A DNA stretch of 64,000 nucleotides, taken from contig NZ_FMXM01000025.1 of assembly GCF_900103325.1 (NCBI RefSeq), forward strand, positions 1-64,000, in the 5' to 3' direction. This DNA is from Mesorhizobium qingshengii. GTDB taxonomy: Bacteria > Pseudomonadota > Alphaproteobacteria > Rhizobiales > Rhizobiaceae. The notes under the pieces were generated by a model. That model had not been told where the DNA came from and did no database searches. It saw only the letters and a program-made list of their open reading frames with translations. The translations under genes were made by a program, and so were the position numbers. Numbering within the stretch: position 1 is the stretch's first letter; the number at the start of each line of letters is the position of its first letter. Shown piece after piece: positions 31,884 through 40,997 of this stretch.

Positions 31884-34475
31884 CTATTTCAGCTCGAGCA
31901 GCCGTTCCAGGTAGCTGCGTTCGATGTCGGGGCTGAGCGCGTTGCCGAGCCGCTTGCGGATCGCTTCCAGAATCTGGCGGGCGCGCTGGACGTCGATCTC
32001 ATCCGGCACCTTCACCGAATCGCCGAAATCGGGGCCCTGGCTGGCGCGTGGCCGGCCGAGCGGGTCACGATCGGCGTTCTGCTGGCGGCCCCCCTCCTGG
32101 CTGCCGCCCTCGTCGCCCTGCATCGCCTGCATCTGCTTCATCATGTCCTTGGCGCCCTTGCGCAGCGCCTCCAGAGCCCGGCCCTGGTGGCCCACGGCCT
32201 CATCGCCCTGGCCTTCGCCGAGCGCCTGTTCGGCGTTGCCCATGGACTTGCCGGCCTCGCCAAAGCCTTCGTTGGGCTCCATGCCCATGCCCTCGAGCCC
32301 CTTCTTCAGCTGCTCGAGGTCGCTTTTCAGCTGGCCCTGACCCTGCTGCAGCTGTTTCAGCGCATCGGCGAATTCCTGTGGCGTCATCGACTTCGGCCGC
32401 GCGAGCGGATCGCGGTCCTGGCCCACACCCGGCAGGTTCTCATCCTGGCCGCCACCAAGCTGCTCATCACGGTTCTGTCCGCGCTGACGCTCGCCGCGCT
32501 GCATCTGGTCCATGCGGAAGGTGTCGTTCATCATCTCCTGCTGGCGCCGCAGGATCTCGCCCAGCTTGTCCATCTGCTGGCGCATCTGGCTGTCCTGCTC
32601 GCCGCCTTGCTGCTGACGGCCGGCCTGCAGATTGTTCATCATGTCCTGCAACTGCGACAGCAATTGCTGCGCCTTGTCACGATCGCCCGACTTCGCCAGG
32701 TTCTCGATCTGGTCCATCATGCGGTCGATGTCGCTCTGGCGCAGTTCCTGGCCGTTCTGCTGCATCTGCGGTGCGTTCGGGTTCTGCTTGGCGCGTTCCG
32801 CGAATTCCTGCAGGAACTGGTTCATCGCCTCGCGCAGTTCCTTCATCGCCTTTTCGATTTCCGCGTCGCTGGCGCCATTCTTGATGGCGTCCTGCAGCGC
32901 CTGCTGCGCCTGGCGCAGCCGCTTTTCCGCGGCCGAGAGATTGCCTTCCTCGATGCCGAGCGCGATTTCCCAGAGATAGGAGACCTCGTTGCGCAACTGA
33001 TCGTCGCTGGCGGCCATCTTCAGCCGGCTGCGGGCACTCATGATGGCGAGGTAGTGCGCCATGTTGTCGAAGGTATCTTCAGGCCGCAGCGTGATCGCGT
33101 CCATCAGGTCGAGTACACGCGGCTTGGCGTTGGCGTCGAGCGCCAGCAGGCGGCGTTGTTCGATGACCGCCCGCGCCAGCGGGTTGGCGAACGGCCGCTC
33201 CGGCATCGTCAGCGTCTTGGTCTCGCTCGAAGCGGTGTGTCCGGCATCGTCGGTGGCGACCAGCGTCAGCTTGATGCTGCCGCCGGCCCAGACATGCTCG
33301 GTCAGGTCCTTTGACGTCTTGGCAACATTCGACTTGCCGCCGCGGCGCGGCAGCGTCAGCGGCATTTCAGGCGGACCATAGAGCGGATGCGCATTCGGCG
33401 CCTGCGGATCGGCGAGCGCGAAAATCGCCTTGGCGGTGGCGGCGCCATAGTCGTCGTTGATCTGGTAGTTGAGTTCGAAGGCACCGTTGGCGGCGCGCTT
33501 CGGCTCGCCGACGAAGCGGATCTGCGGCGGCTTGTCGGGCACGATCGCGAAGGCCCAGCGGCCAAGCTCGTCATCGCCCGACTTCAGCGTCAGCGTCCCG
33601 TCGCCGGTCAGCTTGCCGGTGAATTGGCGCACTTTGGATGGCGTCGCCGGGCTTGACGCGGGCTTGGCCGTGGCGGCGGCCTGCGGGCCGGCCGGGTCGA
33701 TGGGGCGGGAACTGCCATCCTTGCCGGCATAGGCCAGCGTTTCCTCGCCCGAGCCCCCGGTAACGCGCAGCGAGACGTCACTGCCATCGGGAACGGTGAA
33801 GGTCGGGGTCATCTGGTTGGCATCGGCGGTCAGGAAGATCGGCGGCTTGCCGGTGTAGGCCGGCGGCGTCACCCATGCGTCGATGCGCGGCGGCACGGCA
33901 TCATGCGCGCCGTGGGCATTGAACCCGTCGCTCAGTCTGCCGCCGGCCGGTCCGAAGGAGAAGGCAAAGGCGGTAACCAGCAAAAGCGCCGCTACCGCGC
34001 GCAACCCCCAGGGGTCGCGCTCCGGCACGCGCGTGCGCGGCAGGTCGGCGCCAAGACTGTCGAGCTGTCCGGCCATGCGCTTCTGGTGTTCGCGCCAGAG
34101 CGCCTGCGAGAAGCTGCTTTCCCTGCCGCTTGGTCGGTCAGTCTGCACCAGCACCGGGCTGTGCAACAAGTGATTGGCCGCCTCGATGCGGCGGTCGACC
34201 TCGGCGGCGCCGGGCATGCGGAAGAAGCGCAGCGGATAGAGCGCGGCCAGTGCCGCAATGCTGAATGCGGCGACCGCGCCGATGCGCGCGAGGTCCGGCA
34301 AGCGCGAGAAGAGGCCGAGCCAGGAGACGCTGAGGAACAGGCTGGCGACGATGACAAGCGGCAGCAGCAACGGCCAGCCACGCTCGACCATCATCGAGAC
34401 CCGCGTCGCCAGCCGGCTCAAGGCAAGGCGCCCGGCCAAGCCGCGATCGCTGCTGAAGGTGGGTCGTTCCGTCAT
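31884..34475 (-). CDS. TIGR02302 / DUF4175 family large membrane protein
   Basis: An 863-aa protein conserved in alphaproteobacteria. The N-terminus has two to three membrane helices (GWPLLLPLVIVASLFLSVSWLGLF, IGAVAAFSIAALAALYPLRFF and LRAVAALLLVTAFAFSFGP). A periplasmic part follows, then a long Gln/Met-rich helical region (SQLQDMMNNLQAGRQQQGG) at about residues 560-780. The function is unknown; a link to the cell envelope is inferred. Starts at 34508 and 34487 are possible, but ATG 34475 has the best ribosome binding site (GGAAGGG). It lies downstream of lysA in related genomes. Confidence 0.85.
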   Translation of the reverse strand: MTERPTFSSDRGLAGRLALSRLATRVSMMVERGWPLLLPLVIVASLFLSVSWLGLFSRLPDLARIGAVAAFSIAALAALYPLRFFRMPGAAEVDRRIEAANHLLHSPVLVQTDRPSGRESSFSQALWREHQKRMAGQLDSLGADLPRTRVPERDPWGLRAVAALLLVTAFAFSFGPAGGRLSDGFNAHGAHDAVPPRIDAWVTPPAYTGKPPIFLTADANQMTPTFTVPDGSDVSLRVTGGSGEETLAYAGKDGSSRPIDPAGPQAAATAKPASSPATPSKVRQFTGKLTGDGTLTLKSGDDELGRWAFAIVPDKPPQIRFVGEPKRAANGAFELNYQINDDYGAATAKAIFALADPQAPNAHPLYGPPEMPLTLPRRGGKSNVAKTSKDLTEHVWAGGSIKLTLVATDDAGHTASSETKTLTMPERPFANPLARAVIEQRRLLALDANAKPRVLDLMDAITLRPEDTFDNMAHYLAIMSARSRLKMAASDDQLRNEVSYLWEIALGIEEGNLSAAEKRLRQAQQALQDAIKNGASDAEIEKAMKELREAMNQFLQEFAERAKQNPNAPQMQQNGQELRQSDIDRMMDQIENLAKSGDRDKAQQLLSQLQDMMNNLQAGRQQQGGEQDSQMRQQMDKLGEILRRQQEMMNDTFRMDQMQRGERQRGQNRDEQLGGGQDENLPGVGQDRDPLARPKSMTPQEFADALKQLQQGQGQLKSDLEQLKKGLEGMGMEPNEGFGEAGKSMGNAEQALGEGQGDEAVGHQGRALEALRKGAKDMMKQMQAMQGDEGGSQEGGRQQNADRDPLGRPRASQGPDFGDSVKVPDEIDVQRARQILEAIRKRLGNALSPDIERSYLERLLELK

Positions 34476-34591
34476 CGGCCCTTCCATGGGGCAGGCAGGA
34501 TAGCCCATGCCTCACGACTCGAAGAATACCAGCAAACACGGCAAAGGCGAGGCGGTTCCAAAAAACGTGAAGACCGGCGCGGTGGTTGCGG

Positions 34592-35533
34592 TCAGAAGGT
34601 AGCGGGATTCGCGTTCGCGCCGCAGACCAGCACAGCGACCCGTTCGCCGGGCTCCGGTGCGTAGCGTCCGGACAGCACGGCCGCGAAAGCGGCGGCGCCA
34701 CCCGGCTCGGAGATGATGCGCACCCGGTTCCACAGTGCCTTCTGCGCGGCGATGATGTCGTCATCGCTGACCAGGATGGAGCGCTCGACAAAGGCCTCGG
34801 CGATCGGGAACATCATCTCGCCGACGCGCTTGGGCGCCAGCGAATCGGCGGCGATGCCCTCGGCCGGGGCGTCGACGGGTCGTCCGGCCTCGAAGGCACG
34901 ATGAAGCGTCGGCGCTCCTTCCGGCTCGACGGCGATGATGCGGATGCGGCCGGCAAACCAGGCGGCGATGCCGCCGATCAGGCCGCCGCCGCCGACGGCG
35001 ACCAGCAGCGTGTCGATATCGGGCAGATCGCTCTCGATTTCCAGCCCAAGCGTGCCCTGGCCGACAAGCGTTTCCTCCTGGTTGAAGGCATGGATCTGCA
35101 AGGCACCGGTTTCCTCGGCGAAACGTTCGCTGGCGGCCAGCGCCTCGGCATAGCGAGCGCCGCCGACGATCAGTTCAGCGCCGTAGCTGCGAATCCGTTC
35201 CAGCTTGGCCGGCGGGCTCACCTCGGGAACGAAGATGGTTGCCTTGTGGCCAAGCCGCATGGCGGCATAGGCGACGGCGGCGCCATGATTGCCGCCCGAT
35301 GCGGCGACGACGCCAGCTTCGGGAACCGGCCGTTCCAGGAGGTTGGTGAAGGCGCCGCGCGCCTTGAACGAGCCGGAATGCTGCAGGCATTCGAGCTTCA
35401 GGTCGACCGCCAGCGGCGCGCGGTCGAAGTCGGCCATGTCGACGCGCAGCACCGGCGTATGGCGCACATAGGGGCGGATGCGCGGTTCCATCGCGGCAAT
35501 GCGTTCGCGTGTGATCGTGTTGCCCTGCGACAT
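34592..35533 (-). CDS. PLP-dependent threonine/serine dehydratase
   Basis: A 313-aa fold-type II PLP enzyme. The Schiff-base lysine is in LKLECLQHSGSFKARGAFTNLL; the PLP-phosphate loop is VAVGGGGLIGGI, and VVAASGGNHGAAVAYAA binds the carboxylate. It removes ammonia from threonine or serine; it lacks the C-terminal ACT regulatory domain of IlvA, so it is a catabolic-type or serine/threonine dehydratase. Divergent from an ArsR gene 50 bases away, which probably controls it. Confidence 0.9.
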   Translation of the reverse strand: MSQGNTITRERIAAMEPRIRPYVRHTPVLRVDMADFDRAPLAVDLKLECLQHSGSFKARGAFTNLLERPVPEAGVVAASGGNHGAAVAYAAMRLGHKATIFVPEVSPPAKLERIRSYGAELIVGGARYAEALAASERFAEETGALQIHAFNQEETLVGQGTLGLEIESDLPDIDTLLVAVGGGGLIGGIAAWFAGRIRIIAVEPEGAPTLHRAFEAGRPVDAPAEGIAADSLAPKRVGEMMFPIAEAFVERSILVSDDDIIAAQKALWNRVRIISEPGGAAAFAAVLSGRYAPEPGERVAVLVCGANANPATF

Positions 35534-35558
35534 GGGTATCTCCCTGGGGTTGACAGTA

Positions 35559-35584
35559 ATTAGTAACTTGGCAAAATGACTAAA
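35559..35584. promoter_or_regulatory. Candidate ArsR operator between dehydratase and arsR
   Basis: TTAGT (35560-35564) and ACTAA (35579-35583) are an inverted repeat with a 14-base spacer, extended by AT pairs on both sides. It lies in the 50-bp divergent promoter space just before the ArsR ATG at 35584, next to a TTGACA at 35550-35555. Confidence 0.4.
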
Positions 35585-35886
35585 TGCAAGAGGTCGATGT
35601 CTTCAAGGCGATCGCCAACGAACGCAGGCTGCAGATCCTCGATTGGCTGAAGGATCCGCGCGCGCATTTCCCGCGCCAAGTCGACGGCGATCTCCTCGAG
35701 GACGGCGTTTGTGCGCTGTTGATTGCCGAGAAGCTCGGCATCACCCAAGCGACGCTCAGCGAGCATATGCGCGTACTCACCCAGGCCGGCCTGTTGCGAA
35801 CCAGGCGCATCAAGCAATGGACGTTCTACCGCCGCGACGAGGACAGGATCGCCGACACCAGGGCGCTCATCCAGAACCGGCTGTAG
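35584..35886 (+). CDS. ArsR-family transcriptional regulator
   Basis: A 100-aa winged-helix protein: VDVFKAIANERRLQILDWLKDP, then CALLIAEKLGITQATLSEHMRVLTQAGLLRTRRIKQWTFYRRDEDRI, containing the recognition helix and beta-wing. No metal-binding CxC or histidine cluster. The divergent dehydratase gene is the likely target. It ends 21 bases before the convergent lysA stop. A small-molecule effector such as an amino acid would fit the context but is not shown. Confidence 0.9.
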   Translation: MQEVDVFKAIANERRLQILDWLKDPRAHFPRQVDGDLLEDGVCALLIAEKLGITQATLSEHMRVLTQAGLLRTRRIKQWTFYRRDEDRIADTRALIQNRL

Positions 35887-35907
35887 CACCGAGGCGCGGG
35901 GCGCCCC

Positions 35908-37176
35908 CTATGCAAGCCAGTCGGGCACGGAATCCAGCCCGATCAGATCGTCATAGGTCAGGCGCGGACGCACGACGTGGAAGCGGTCGCCGTCGACCAG
36001 CACCTCGGGCACCAGCAGGCGGGTGTTGTAGGTGCCGGCCTGCACCGCGCCATAGGCGCCGGCGGTGGAGACGGCAATCAGGTCGCCGGCCTTCAACCTC
36101 GGCAGATCGCGATCGAGGCCGAGATAATCCCCGGTTTCGCAGACCGGGCCGACCACATCGACCATCATGCGCGGCGTGTCGGCTGGCGGCTGCACCACCG
36201 GCCGGATGTCGTGGAAGGCGTCGTAGAGCGTCGGCCGGATCAGGTCGTTCATCGCTGCGTCGACGACGAGGAAATTCTTTGCGTCGCCTTCCTTCACGAA
36301 GATCACTTCCGAGACGAGGATGCCGGCATTGCCGACGATCAGCCGGCCTGGCTCGAACATGACCTTGAGCCCCAGCTTGGTGACATGCTTCCTGACGATC
36401 TGGGCATAGGCGTCGGGAAGCGGAGGCGGGTTGTTGTCGACGCGATAGGGAATGCCGAGGCCGCCGCCGAGATCGACATGCTCGATGGCATGGCCGTCGG
36501 CGCGCAGCGTACCGACCAGATCGACAAGCAGCGCGAAGGCGTCGTCGAAGGGCTGCAGTTCGGTGATCTGGCTGCCGATATGGGTGTCGATGCCGGTGAC
36601 CCTGATGCCCGGAAGCTCAGCCGCGCGGGCATAGACCTGGCGCGCCCTCTGCCACGGGATGCCGAATTTGTTCTCGGCCTTGCCGGTGGAGATCTTCTTG
36701 TGGGTCCTGGCGTCGACGTCGGGATTGATGCGCAGCGAGATCGACGCCACCTTGCCGAGTGCCGCGGCACGCGTCGACAAGAGTTCGAGTTCGGGCTCGG
36801 ATTCGACGTTGAAGCAGAGGATGCCGGCGGTCAGCGCAAAGTCCATTTCGCGCGCGGTCTTGCCGACGCCCGAGAACAGGATCTTGCTGGCCGGAATGCC
36901 GGCGGCCAGCGCCCGGCGCAATTCGCCCTCCGACACCACGTCGGCGCCGGCGCCGAGCCTGGCCAGCGTTCTCAGAACCGCCTGGTTGGAATTGGCCTTC
37001 ATGGCGTAACAGACCAGCGCGTCGAGCCCGGCAAAGGCCTGGGCAAAAACCCGGTAGTGCCTGGTCAAGGTGGCCGTCGAATAGCAGTAGAACGGCGTGC
37101 CGACCTGTGCGGCGATATCAGGGATCGCCACGTCCTCGGCATGCAATACGCCGTCGCGGTAGTCGAAATGGTTCAC
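35908..37176 (-). CDS. lysA: Diaminopimelate decarboxylase
   Basis: A 422-aa fold-type III PLP enzyme, last step of lysine synthesis. The PLP-lysine is in LVCYAMKANSNQAVLRTLARLG, HIGSQITELQPFDDAF gives the substrate side, LGGGLGIPYR binds the phosphate and PVCETGDYLG holds the catalytic cysteine. The start is GTG 37176 (NHFDYRDGVLHAEDV), which fits LysA proteins of related rhizobia; GTG 37203 is possible. Upstream on the same strand are lptM and argH, so it is probably in one operon. Confidence 0.93.
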   Translation of the reverse strand: MNHFDYRDGVLHAEDVAIPDIAAQVGTPFYCYSTATLTRHYRVFAQAFAGLDALVCYAMKANSNQAVLRTLARLGAGADVVSEGELRRALAAGIPASKILFSGVGKTAREMDFALTAGILCFNVESEPELELLSTRAAALGKVASISLRINPDVDARTHKKISTGKAENKFGIPWQRARQVYARAAELPGIRVTGIDTHIGSQITELQPFDDAFALLVDLVGTLRADGHAIEHVDLGGGLGIPYRVDNNPPPLPDAYAQIVRKHVTKLGLKVMFEPGRLIVGNAGILVSEVIFVKEGDAKNFLVVDAAMNDLIRPTLYDAFHDIRPVVQPPADTPRMMVDVVGPVCETGDYLGLDRDLPRLKAGDLIAVSTAGAYGAVQAGTYNTRLLVPEVLVDGDRFHVVRPRLTYDDLIGLDSVPDWLA

Positions 37177-37242
37177 GAGGGTGGTTCCGGAAAGTTGGAG
37201 CACGATGAGATCGGGTTCAGAAAGAAACCCGGCCTCATAGCT

Positions 37243-37449
37243 CTAGATCAGCGGGTCGAGGATGAACTTCTTGTCCTCGATCGGTTTTTCCGGCTCTGGT
37301 GGCACGGGCTGGTGAGCCTTCGAGGCATCCTTGCGCGCTTGCACGGCTGCCTCATAGGGCGTGTCCAGAGCTCCCCTCCGGCCGCAGGCCGAGACGGCCG
37401 CAATCGCCATCAGCAGCGTCAGCGTCACCAAAATCCTGCTTCCGGTCAT
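37243..37449 (-). CDS. lptM: Small lipoprotein, LptM-like
   Basis: A 68-aa protein with a lipoprotein signal: TGSRILVTLTLLMAIAAVSACGRRG, where the lipobox AVSAC gives a lipidated cysteine. The mature chain is Pro- and Lys-rich (HQPVPPEPEKPIEDKKF) as in LptM-family proteins, which support LptD/LptE maturation in the outer membrane. The gene lies between argH and lysA, its usual place in alphaproteobacteria. ATG 37449 is used; the frame is open to 37512. Confidence 0.85.
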   Translation of the reverse strand: MTGSRILVTLTLLMAIAAVSACGRRGALDTPYEAAVQARKDASKAHQPVPPEPEKPIEDKKFILDPLI

Positions 37450-37518
37450 CGATCCATCCGTCCGAAACTTTTGCCAGCCGCCGCTTTTAGCCGAGTTCTC
37501 TGCGTATTGCACCCTAGC

Positions 37519-38919
37519 TCACGCTTTCGTCAGCCGCTTTTTCCAGGCGCGGATCTGCTTCCGCACTTCCGATGGCGCCGTGCCGCCGAAACTGGTACGG
37601 CTCTTGACCGAATTCTGCACCGCCAGCACCGAGAATATGTCCGCGGTGATGCCAGGATTGATCGACTGCAGATCCTCCAGCGAGAGCTTTTCCAGTCCCA
37701 CCTTCTTTTCCTCTGCCAGCGCCACTGCCCGGCCGGTGACATGATGCGCCTCGCGGAACGGCAGGCCGAGCGTCCGCACCAGCCAGTCGGCCAGGTCTGT
37801 CGCGGTCGCGTGGCCGGAGCCGGCGGCCTTTTTCATCGCCGCAGCGTTCACCGTCATATCCGAGACCATGCCGGTCATCGCCGCCAGCATCAGATCGAGC
37901 GTCTCGGCGGCGTCGAACACCGATTCCTTGTCTTCCTGCATGTCCTTGCCATAGGTCAGCGGCATGCCCTTCATCACCGTCAGCAGGCCGACAAGATGGC
38001 CGGTGACGCGGCCGGTCTTGCCGCGCACCAGTTCGGCGGCGTCGGGGTTCTTCTTCTGCGGCATGATCGAGGAGCCGGTGGAGAAGCTGTCGGAGAGCCT
38101 GACGAAACCAAATTGCGGCGTCGACCAGATAATGATCTCCTCGGCCAGCCGCGACAAATGCGTGGCGCAGATCGCCGCCATGCCGAGGAACTCCAGCGCG
38201 AAATCGCGATCCGAAACGCTGTCCAGCGAATTGCGCATCGGTTCGCGGAAGCCGAGCGCCTTGGCGGTTCTGTGACGGTCGATCGGGAAGCTGGTGCCGG
38301 CAAGCGCGGCGGCACCGAGCGGGCTCTCGTCCATGCGTTCGATCGCGTCGCGGACGCGCGACAGGTCACGCGAAAACATCTCGACATAGGCCATGCAGTG
38401 ATGGCCGAAGGTAACCGGCTGCGCCGCCTGCATATGGGTAAAGCCCGGCATCACGGTCGCCGCATGCTCCTCGGCCCGCTCCAGCAGCGCCTTTATCAGC
38501 CCTTTCAGCGCCTCGGCGACGCGAAAGCACTCGTCCTTGACCCACAGCCTCAAGTCGACAGCCACCTGGTCGTTGCGCGAGCGGGCGGTGTGCAGGCGGC
38601 CGGCCGCCGGACCGATCAGGTCGGCAAGGCGCGCCTCGATGTTCATGTGAATGTCTTCCAGCCGGGTCGAGAACTCGAACGTGCCGGCTTCGATCTCTTT
38701 CAGAATCGTGTTCAGCCCGTGAGCGATTTTTTCTTGATCGGCCGCCGAAATAATGCCCGTTTGCGCCAGCATCTCGCTGTGAGCGATCGAGCCTCTGATG
38801 TCCTGCGCATAGAGTTTGCGGTCGAACGAGATCGACGCGTTGATCGCTTCCATGATCGCGGCCGGACCCGAGGCAAAACGTCCGCCCCACATCTGGTTGC
38901 TGGTCTTCGTGTCGCTCAT
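37519..38919 (-). CDS. argH: Argininosuccinate lyase
   Basis: A 466-aa fumarase/aspartase-superfamily enzyme, last step of arginine synthesis, releasing fumarate. The family motif GSSIMPQKKNPDAAELVRGKTGR is complete, with the catalytic Ser; SNQMWGGRFASGP opens the protein and HTARSRNDQVAVDLRLW and GYTHMQ-like PGFTHMQAAQPVTFG are conserved. ATG 38919 is used. It is first of the argH-lptM-lysA group and divergent from the TlpA-like gene 35 bases away. Confidence 0.97.
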   Translation of the reverse strand: MSDTKTSNQMWGGRFASGPAAIMEAINASISFDRKLYAQDIRGSIAHSEMLAQTGIISAADQEKIAHGLNTILKEIEAGTFEFSTRLEDIHMNIEARLADLIGPAAGRLHTARSRNDQVAVDLRLWVKDECFRVAEALKGLIKALLERAEEHAATVMPGFTHMQAAQPVTFGHHCMAYVEMFSRDLSRVRDAIERMDESPLGAAALAGTSFPIDRHRTAKALGFREPMRNSLDSVSDRDFALEFLGMAAICATHLSRLAEEIIIWSTPQFGFVRLSDSFSTGSSIMPQKKNPDAAELVRGKTGRVTGHLVGLLTVMKGMPLTYGKDMQEDKESVFDAAETLDLMLAAMTGMVSDMTVNAAAMKKAAGSGHATATDLADWLVRTLGLPFREAHHVTGRAVALAEEKKVGLEKLSLEDLQSINPGITADIFSVLAVQNSVKSRTSFGGTAPSEVRKQIRAWKKRLTKA

Positions 38920-38954
38920 CGCTATAACCCGTGCTTCGGAGCAGTTTTGAGAAA

Positions 38955-39635
38955 ATGGCAGACGGTAATAGATTCTTCCCGGCCCCACGCCTGATCCTCG
39001 CCGCCTTGGTGGCGGGCGTGCTGGCCGGCGCGGTCGCGGTATATGTCAGCGAGACCCGGTCTGGCAACAATGCCGCGAACCAAGTCGCGGTCGGCGAGAG
39101 CAAGGACGATGTCGCCTGCGCCGCCAAGAGCGACCGCGCCAAGAAGATCGCGGCCGCGGCGACAGGCGAGGTCGCGGCACTTTTGCCGGCCGATCCACCG
39201 CAATCCCTGAAGAACCTCGCCTTCAATGGCCCGGACGGCAAGCCGATGACGATCGCCGACCATGCCGGAAAGACGATGCTGCTCAATCTGTGGGCGACGT
39301 GGTGCGCGCCGTGCCGCGCCGAAATGCCGGCGCTCGATGCGCTGCAGAAGGAAAAGGGCAGCAACGCCTTTCAGGTGGTCGCCGTCAACGTCGATGCCGG
39401 CGACGATGTGAAGCCGAAGAAGTTCCTCAAGGACACCGGCGTCGAGACGCTCGGCTACTACAGGGACTCGACGATGGCGCTGTTCAACGACCTCAAGACG
39501 CGCGGCCTGGCGCTTGGCCTTCCCGTCACCATGCTGATCGACGGCGAAGGTTGCCTGATTGCCCACATGAACGGCCCGGCCGAGTGGTCGGGGCCGGACG
39601 CCAAACGGCTGGTCGAGACGGCGCTGGGCAGCTGA
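38955..39635 (+). CDS. tlpA: Thiol:disulfide interchange protein, TlpA-like
   Basis: A 226-aa membrane-anchored thioredoxin-fold protein. One N-terminal helix (LILAALVAGVLAGAVAVYVS) anchors it with the catalytic domain in the periplasm. The redox site is NLWATWCAPCRAEMPAL (CxxC), followed by QVVAVNVDAGDDV and the cis-proline in LGLPVTMLID. It probably reduces periplasmic proteins such as cytochrome oxidase assembly factors. An additional cysteine (DDVACAAK) is in the linker. ATG 38955 is used; a GTG at 38931 lies in the divergent promoter space. Confidence 0.92.
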   Translation: MADGNRFFPAPRLILAALVAGVLAGAVAVYVSETRSGNNAANQVAVGESKDDVACAAKSDRAKKIAAAATGEVAALLPADPPQSLKNLAFNGPDGKPMTIADHAGKTMLLNLWATWCAPCRAEMPALDALQKEKGSNAFQVVAVNVDAGDDVKPKKFLKDTGVETLGYYRDSTMALFNDLKTRGLALGLPVTMLIDGEGCLIAHMNGPAEWSGPDAKRLVETALGS

Positions 39636-39669
39636 GGCGGACCGGCCGTCGTCGGTATAGCCGCCGCGC

Positions 39670-40257
39670 CTACTTGTCCCAGAGGCCAGCCAAACTGGAC
39701 AAGGCCTGAATCGTGTCGCCATCCGGCGATCGTTCGGCGATCTGGTCAACGATTTGCTGGAAGGCCTTTGTGTCGACTTTCCTCAGATAGGCGATCTCGT
39801 TCAGCGAAAAGACCAACCGGCTGGCGACCGCTTGGTTGAAAGCGACGGCGTCGCCCTCGCTCATTTTGATCGGCCAAAGCCTGGCTGGTGTTGGTAAGAC
39901 CTCCCCCTGCCTGTCGTTCGGCAAATCGCGGTCGTCGCGAGGCACGAAGCCGGACGCACAATAAGTCACGGTGTAGGTGTGGCTCTCGCTCGAGATCTCG
40001 AGCTGGAAATGGCCGTCGCCATCTGATCTCCGGGAATCGAGCGGTGTATCGCCATAGAGGGAGCAGTCCCCGTCGCGGCCCGTGCGAACCGACTGTGGCC
40101 ATGCTTTGATCGCGGCTTCAACGGGTCGGCCGGTCTGATATTCAATAACCTGCCCGAGGTGACTGAAGTTGGTCGACTCGCCAAAAGCGCCGAAGGACAT
40201 ACCAAGTCCAGCGCCAAGCGCTACGAGACCCAAAGACGGCAACAAGCGGCCAGCCAT
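39670..40257 (-). CDS. Hypothetical secreted protein
   Basis: A 195-aa protein of unknown family. The N-terminus MAGRLLPSLGLVALGAGLGMSFGAFG resembles a signal peptide. The rest has LGQVIEYQTGRPVEAAIKAWPQSVRTGRDGDCSLYGDTPL and SHTYTVTYCASGFVPRDDRDLP, which looks like a small carboxypeptidase-regulatory-like (beta-sandwich) fold with two cysteines. ATG 40257 has GGGAGG nine bases upstream. It overlaps the preceding membrane gene by 37 bases, so both are probably co-translated. Confidence 0.7.
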   Translation of the reverse strand: MAGRLLPSLGLVALGAGLGMSFGAFGESTNFSHLGQVIEYQTGRPVEAAIKAWPQSVRTGRDGDCSLYGDTPLDSRRSDGDGHFQLEISSESHTYTVTYCASGFVPRDDRDLPNDRQGEVLPTPARLWPIKMSEGDAVAFNQAVASRLVFSLNEIAYLRKVDTKAFQQIVDQIAERSPDGDTIQALSSLAGLWDK

Positions 40258-40877
40258 GTCAATCCTCCCAAGCTCAAGATCCAGTCCACCCAGCGGTCGA
40301 CTTGTCGCCGCAGGAACATTTCGGTTAGTGGAGGGTCCACTGTGATGCCGCGCAGCGGCGAGGGAGGGCTGCATTCGACCGCGACGCGCTGGGGATGGAC
40401 GAAATTGTCGATGTGGAGTTTGGGAACCGGAGAATCCCAGTCCACCATCTGGGCATCCAGCCGTGGAAAGGCTCCGGGCTCGGCGTCGGACCACATGCAA
40501 TTGGTTGTCACGTGTGGCGGAAGCTGGATGGTGACGGCGTTGGCCGATGAATAGGCGGCGGCAAGCGTGGTCACCGACTTGCCCTTGGTGATCTCCTCCC
40601 GCAGCATGATTGGCGATCTCGTCGCCAGCAGCAGCGCCACCACAACAAAGGCGCCGCAAACGAGCAGTAATTTGGCGGCGCCGGAAAGGATGTTCCGTGG
40701 TCGGGGTCTACTCATCAGCCGTGAGGTTAGCAAGGCTATCGAAATGATACCGGCGATTCCGAGCACGAAGAGCTTCAAGGTCAGTCCCGCGGCGAGGAAG
40801 CCATGAAACGAATCGACCAACCCCAAAACGGCGACAACAACGCCGACCAAGCCTCCGATTAGTTCGATCCGGCTCAT
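40221..40877 (-). CDS. Hypothetical membrane protein
   Basis: A 218-aa protein of unknown family. Three helices at the start (RIELIGGLVGVVVAVLGLVDSF, LKLFVLGIAGIISIALL and AKLLLVCGAFVVVALLLAT) are followed by a soluble part with a Pro-rich stretch and a final hydrophobic segment. ATG 40877 is used; a TTG at 40943 is possible. The next gene overlaps by 37 bases in another frame. No homologue recognised; probably an envelope pair with the 39670-40257 product. Confidence 0.65.
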   Translation of the reverse strand: MSRIELIGGLVGVVVAVLGLVDSFHGFLAAGLTLKLFVLGIAGIISIALLTSRLMSRPRPRNILSGAAKLLLVCGAFVVVALLLATRSPIMLREEITKGKSVTTLAAAYSSANAVTIQLPPHVTTNCMWSDAEPGAFPRLDAQMVDWDSPVPKLHIDNFVHPQRVAVECSPPSPLRGITVDPPLTEMFLRRQVDRWVDWILSLGGLTWLAACCRLWVS

Positions 40878-40997
40878 GCGAAGTGGTCGCCCCGAATTGC
40901 CGCCCGCCAACCGGCGCAACAGCTGCGGCAGGGACTGCGACAAACATCGTCGGTCGAGGCCTGTTTCTTGTCAATGAGCTTTGTAGCCAGCACGGGA

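Noticed and set aside
35977..38994. An open frame of about 1,000 codons on the plus strand antisense to lysA, lptM and argH
   Set aside because: The minus-strand genes are clearly real by motif. Long antisense frames are common in GC-rich codons and this one is low-complexity with no domain.
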